Shown here in pieces: positions 62,788-64,000 of a stretch of 64,000 bases of DNA; the stretch's first letter is position 1, and the number at the start of each line of letters is the position of its first letter. The notes under the pieces are model-generated. The model did no database searches. It had not been told where the DNA came from and saw only the letters and a list, made by a program, of their open reading frames with translations. A program made the position numbers and the translations under genes. Source of the stretch: PGYU01 sp964637845 (GTDB lineage: Bacteria > Bacteroidota > Ignavibacteria > Kapaibacteriales > UBA2268); the NCBI GenBank assembly GCA_964637845.1, contig CAZWXI010000001.1, positions 44,934 to 108,933 on the forward strand. Reading direction: 5' to 3'.

Positions 62788-63311
62788 ACAGTAATTTGAG
62801 TTTCTCCGATTATTTAAATAATACTTTTTCAAATTTAGTTGCAGATTCTATTTATAAAGTATTTGAAATAGTATATTCTTGCACTACTTCAAATTTAATC
62901 GAAACAACGATTCAGAGTATAAAATTATTTGAGAATTCCATTACAATAAATGAGTATTTTACACAACATGAAAAAAACATTGTTTTGACAACAACTGCAG
63001 TTTGCAAGTTCAGTTTAATTTATTTGAATGATGCCAATATTAATCCATACAGCGAATTAAATATATGGCGAGAGGATTATGAAACTGAAGAAAATGAAAT
63101 CTTGCCATCTGGATTATTTCATGCTGCAGCAATGGTGATAATGGATGCATTGACAGCAGCAAAATTAGCAGACGAAGGAAAAGATACTGAAGAAATAATA
63201 TTAAGGTCTGCGGCTGCTTCGATGGGAATAGCAGCTGGTGTAGCAGGTGGCATACTTGGTTGGGTTGGTAATGTAGTCGCAACCATAGTATCATGGATAG
63301 ATATCTTTTAA
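62763..63311 (+). pseudogene. C-terminal part of the frameshifted lipoprotein gene
   Basis: The frame is open from 62763, after an in-frame stop, to 63311. The first possible start (TTG 62796) has no ribosome binding site and the first ATG comes late, which argues that it is not a separate gene. It encodes about 180 residues: a mixed polar part with two Cys, then a Gly/Ala-rich hydrophobic end (SMGIAAGVAGGILGWVGNVV) that could be a membrane-inserting or glycine-zipper helix. Function unknown. A sequencing or assembly error is as likely as a true frameshift. Confidence 0.55.
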
Positions 63312-63400
63312 ATTCCATATAAACTTAGTAATTTTTTTACAAGAGATTTAAAATTTAAAATAAACGCTTATAAAAATCTAATGATTGTGAGAAAATCTCA

Positions 63401-64000
63401 ATGAAAATAATTCTATTTTGTATTATTATTTTATCATCTTTACCAAAAATAATCTGTAGAGATTGGAACGTAGTTGCTACGGAATTGGATTCAATAGTAG
63501 GATATACAAACTTAAATGATAAAATATTCCTCTACAATTTGAGTGGTACAATCATAGAAGTAGATATAAACAGTAAGTACTCAAAACTAATCACAAAACT
63601 TGATGGATTAATATTTTCAGTTAGCAATAATCAAGGTGTATTCTATTTATCGCATGTAGATATTATCAATAATTCTTCATCAATACTCAGGTCATCAGAT
63701 GGTGGTCATTCTTGGGAAATCTTTATGAGTAATTTTGGAAAAGATTTATTCTTTGGTATAAATGCTTATTTCAAGGGTGATACCAGCATATATATTGGTT
63801 CTAATTCATCGCAACGTGCATATATAATTTACAGTTATGATAATGGTATAACTAATAACAGTCTGGTAATAGACGACGTGCTTATCCTGCTTACTATTTC
63901 AAGTATTGATAATAAGATTTTTGTTGGAAGTGGTGATGGCAGAGTTTTAGTTTCATATGATTATGGACAATCTTGGTCAGAGATAGATTTCTTTCGTCAA
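63401..64000 (+). CDS. Secreted Asp-box repeat protein (N-terminal part, cut by the window end)
   Basis: The frame opens at ATG 63401 and remains open for 200 codons to the window edge. A signal peptide (about 1-19, MKIILFCIIILSSLPKIIC) is followed by beta-propeller sequence with Asp boxes SSDGGHSW and SYDYGQSW. This resembles the secreted protein encoded at 36329-37729 and probably also ends in a type IX sorting domain beyond the window. No ribosome binding site is visible before the ATG. Confidence 0.75.
   Translation, partial: MKIILFCIIILSSLPKIICRDWNVVATELDSIVGYTNLNDKIFLYNLSGTIIEVDINSKYSKLITKLDGLIFSVSNNQGVFYLSHVDIINNSSSILRSSDGGHSWEIFMSNFGKDLFFGINAYFKGDTSIYIGSNSSQRAYIIYSYDNGITNNSLVIDDVLILLTISSIDNKIFVGSGDGRVLVSYDYGQSWSEIDFFRQ

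Noticed and set aside
1..64000. CRISPR arrays, insertion sequences, prophage or integration sites
   Set aside because: No regularly spaced repeats, transposase or integrase genes, or flanking direct repeats were seen. The only near repeats are local, such as the gyrA tandem repeat.

Overview
The window (about 36% GC by eye, not computed) looks like chromosomal DNA of a member of the Bacteroidota/Chlorobi (FCB) group. An Ignavibacteria- or Kapabacteria-like lineage is my best guess, but this cannot be settled from the window alone. The clues are an alternative complex III operon joined to a type A2 cytochrome c oxidase, secreted proteins with type IX secretion (Por) sorting domains, Bacteroidota-style promoter -7 elements (TAnnTTTG), a ClpC/MutS/GyrA core, and no sign of phage, IS element or CRISPR. 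It reads as ordinary core chromosome with some unusual gene fusions and operons.

Region by region. (1) 1-10067, + strand: a respiratory operon. It runs actC (partial), an actD-actE fusion, actF, a membrane cytochrome c, sco, oxidase subunits I-III-IV-II, ctaB and a large membrane cytochrome c protein, and ends in a clear terminator. (2) 10.2-12.8 kb: a small lipoprotein, an isocitrate dehydrogenase-like enzyme and a secreted non-specific nuclease. (3) 12.8-25.8 kb, - strand: TamB, a cyclase-family hydrolase, GyrA, a Dna2-like nuclease-helicase and RecJ; then rsgA and tRNA-Ser(CGA) on the + strand. (4) 27.4-35.1 kb, - strand: clpC, mutS, mtgA, a lipoprotein and an M20 peptidase. (5) 35.2-37.7 kb: two secreted proteins with C-terminal sorting domains. 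(6) 37.8-40.7 kb: a VOC protein and the acetate pair ackA-pta. (7) 40.7-48.5 kb, - strand: a cytochrome c maturation cluster (tlpA, ccmF, a Cys-type ccmE, a 52-residue ccmD, ccmC with a large insertion). It is followed upstream by an RsbW-like kinase, a STAS antagonist and a membrane PP2C phosphatase. (8) 48.6-50.5 kb, + strand: nnr and a vanZ-like gene. (9) 50.5-59.8 kb, - strand: a tightly packed probable operon with a TroABCD-type metal ABC transporter, a TPR-PP2C phosphatase, SiaB-like kinase, SiaC-like phosphoprotein, a second PP2C phosphatase and the ABC-F factor EttA. (10) 60-64 kb, + strand: rpsA, a frameshifted lipoprotein gene, and the start of a secreted Asp-box repeat protein cut by the window edge.

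How the genes fit together. The first block makes a quinol-to-oxygen electron path (complex III - cytochrome c - A2 oxidase). The ccm cluster matures the c-type hemes that path needs, sco loads CuA, and ctaB makes heme O for heme A. Two separate partner-switching signalling sets lie within 11 kb. One sits behind the cytochrome maturation genes. The other is wired into a metal-uptake operon and a translation factor, and is the most unusual arrangement in the window.
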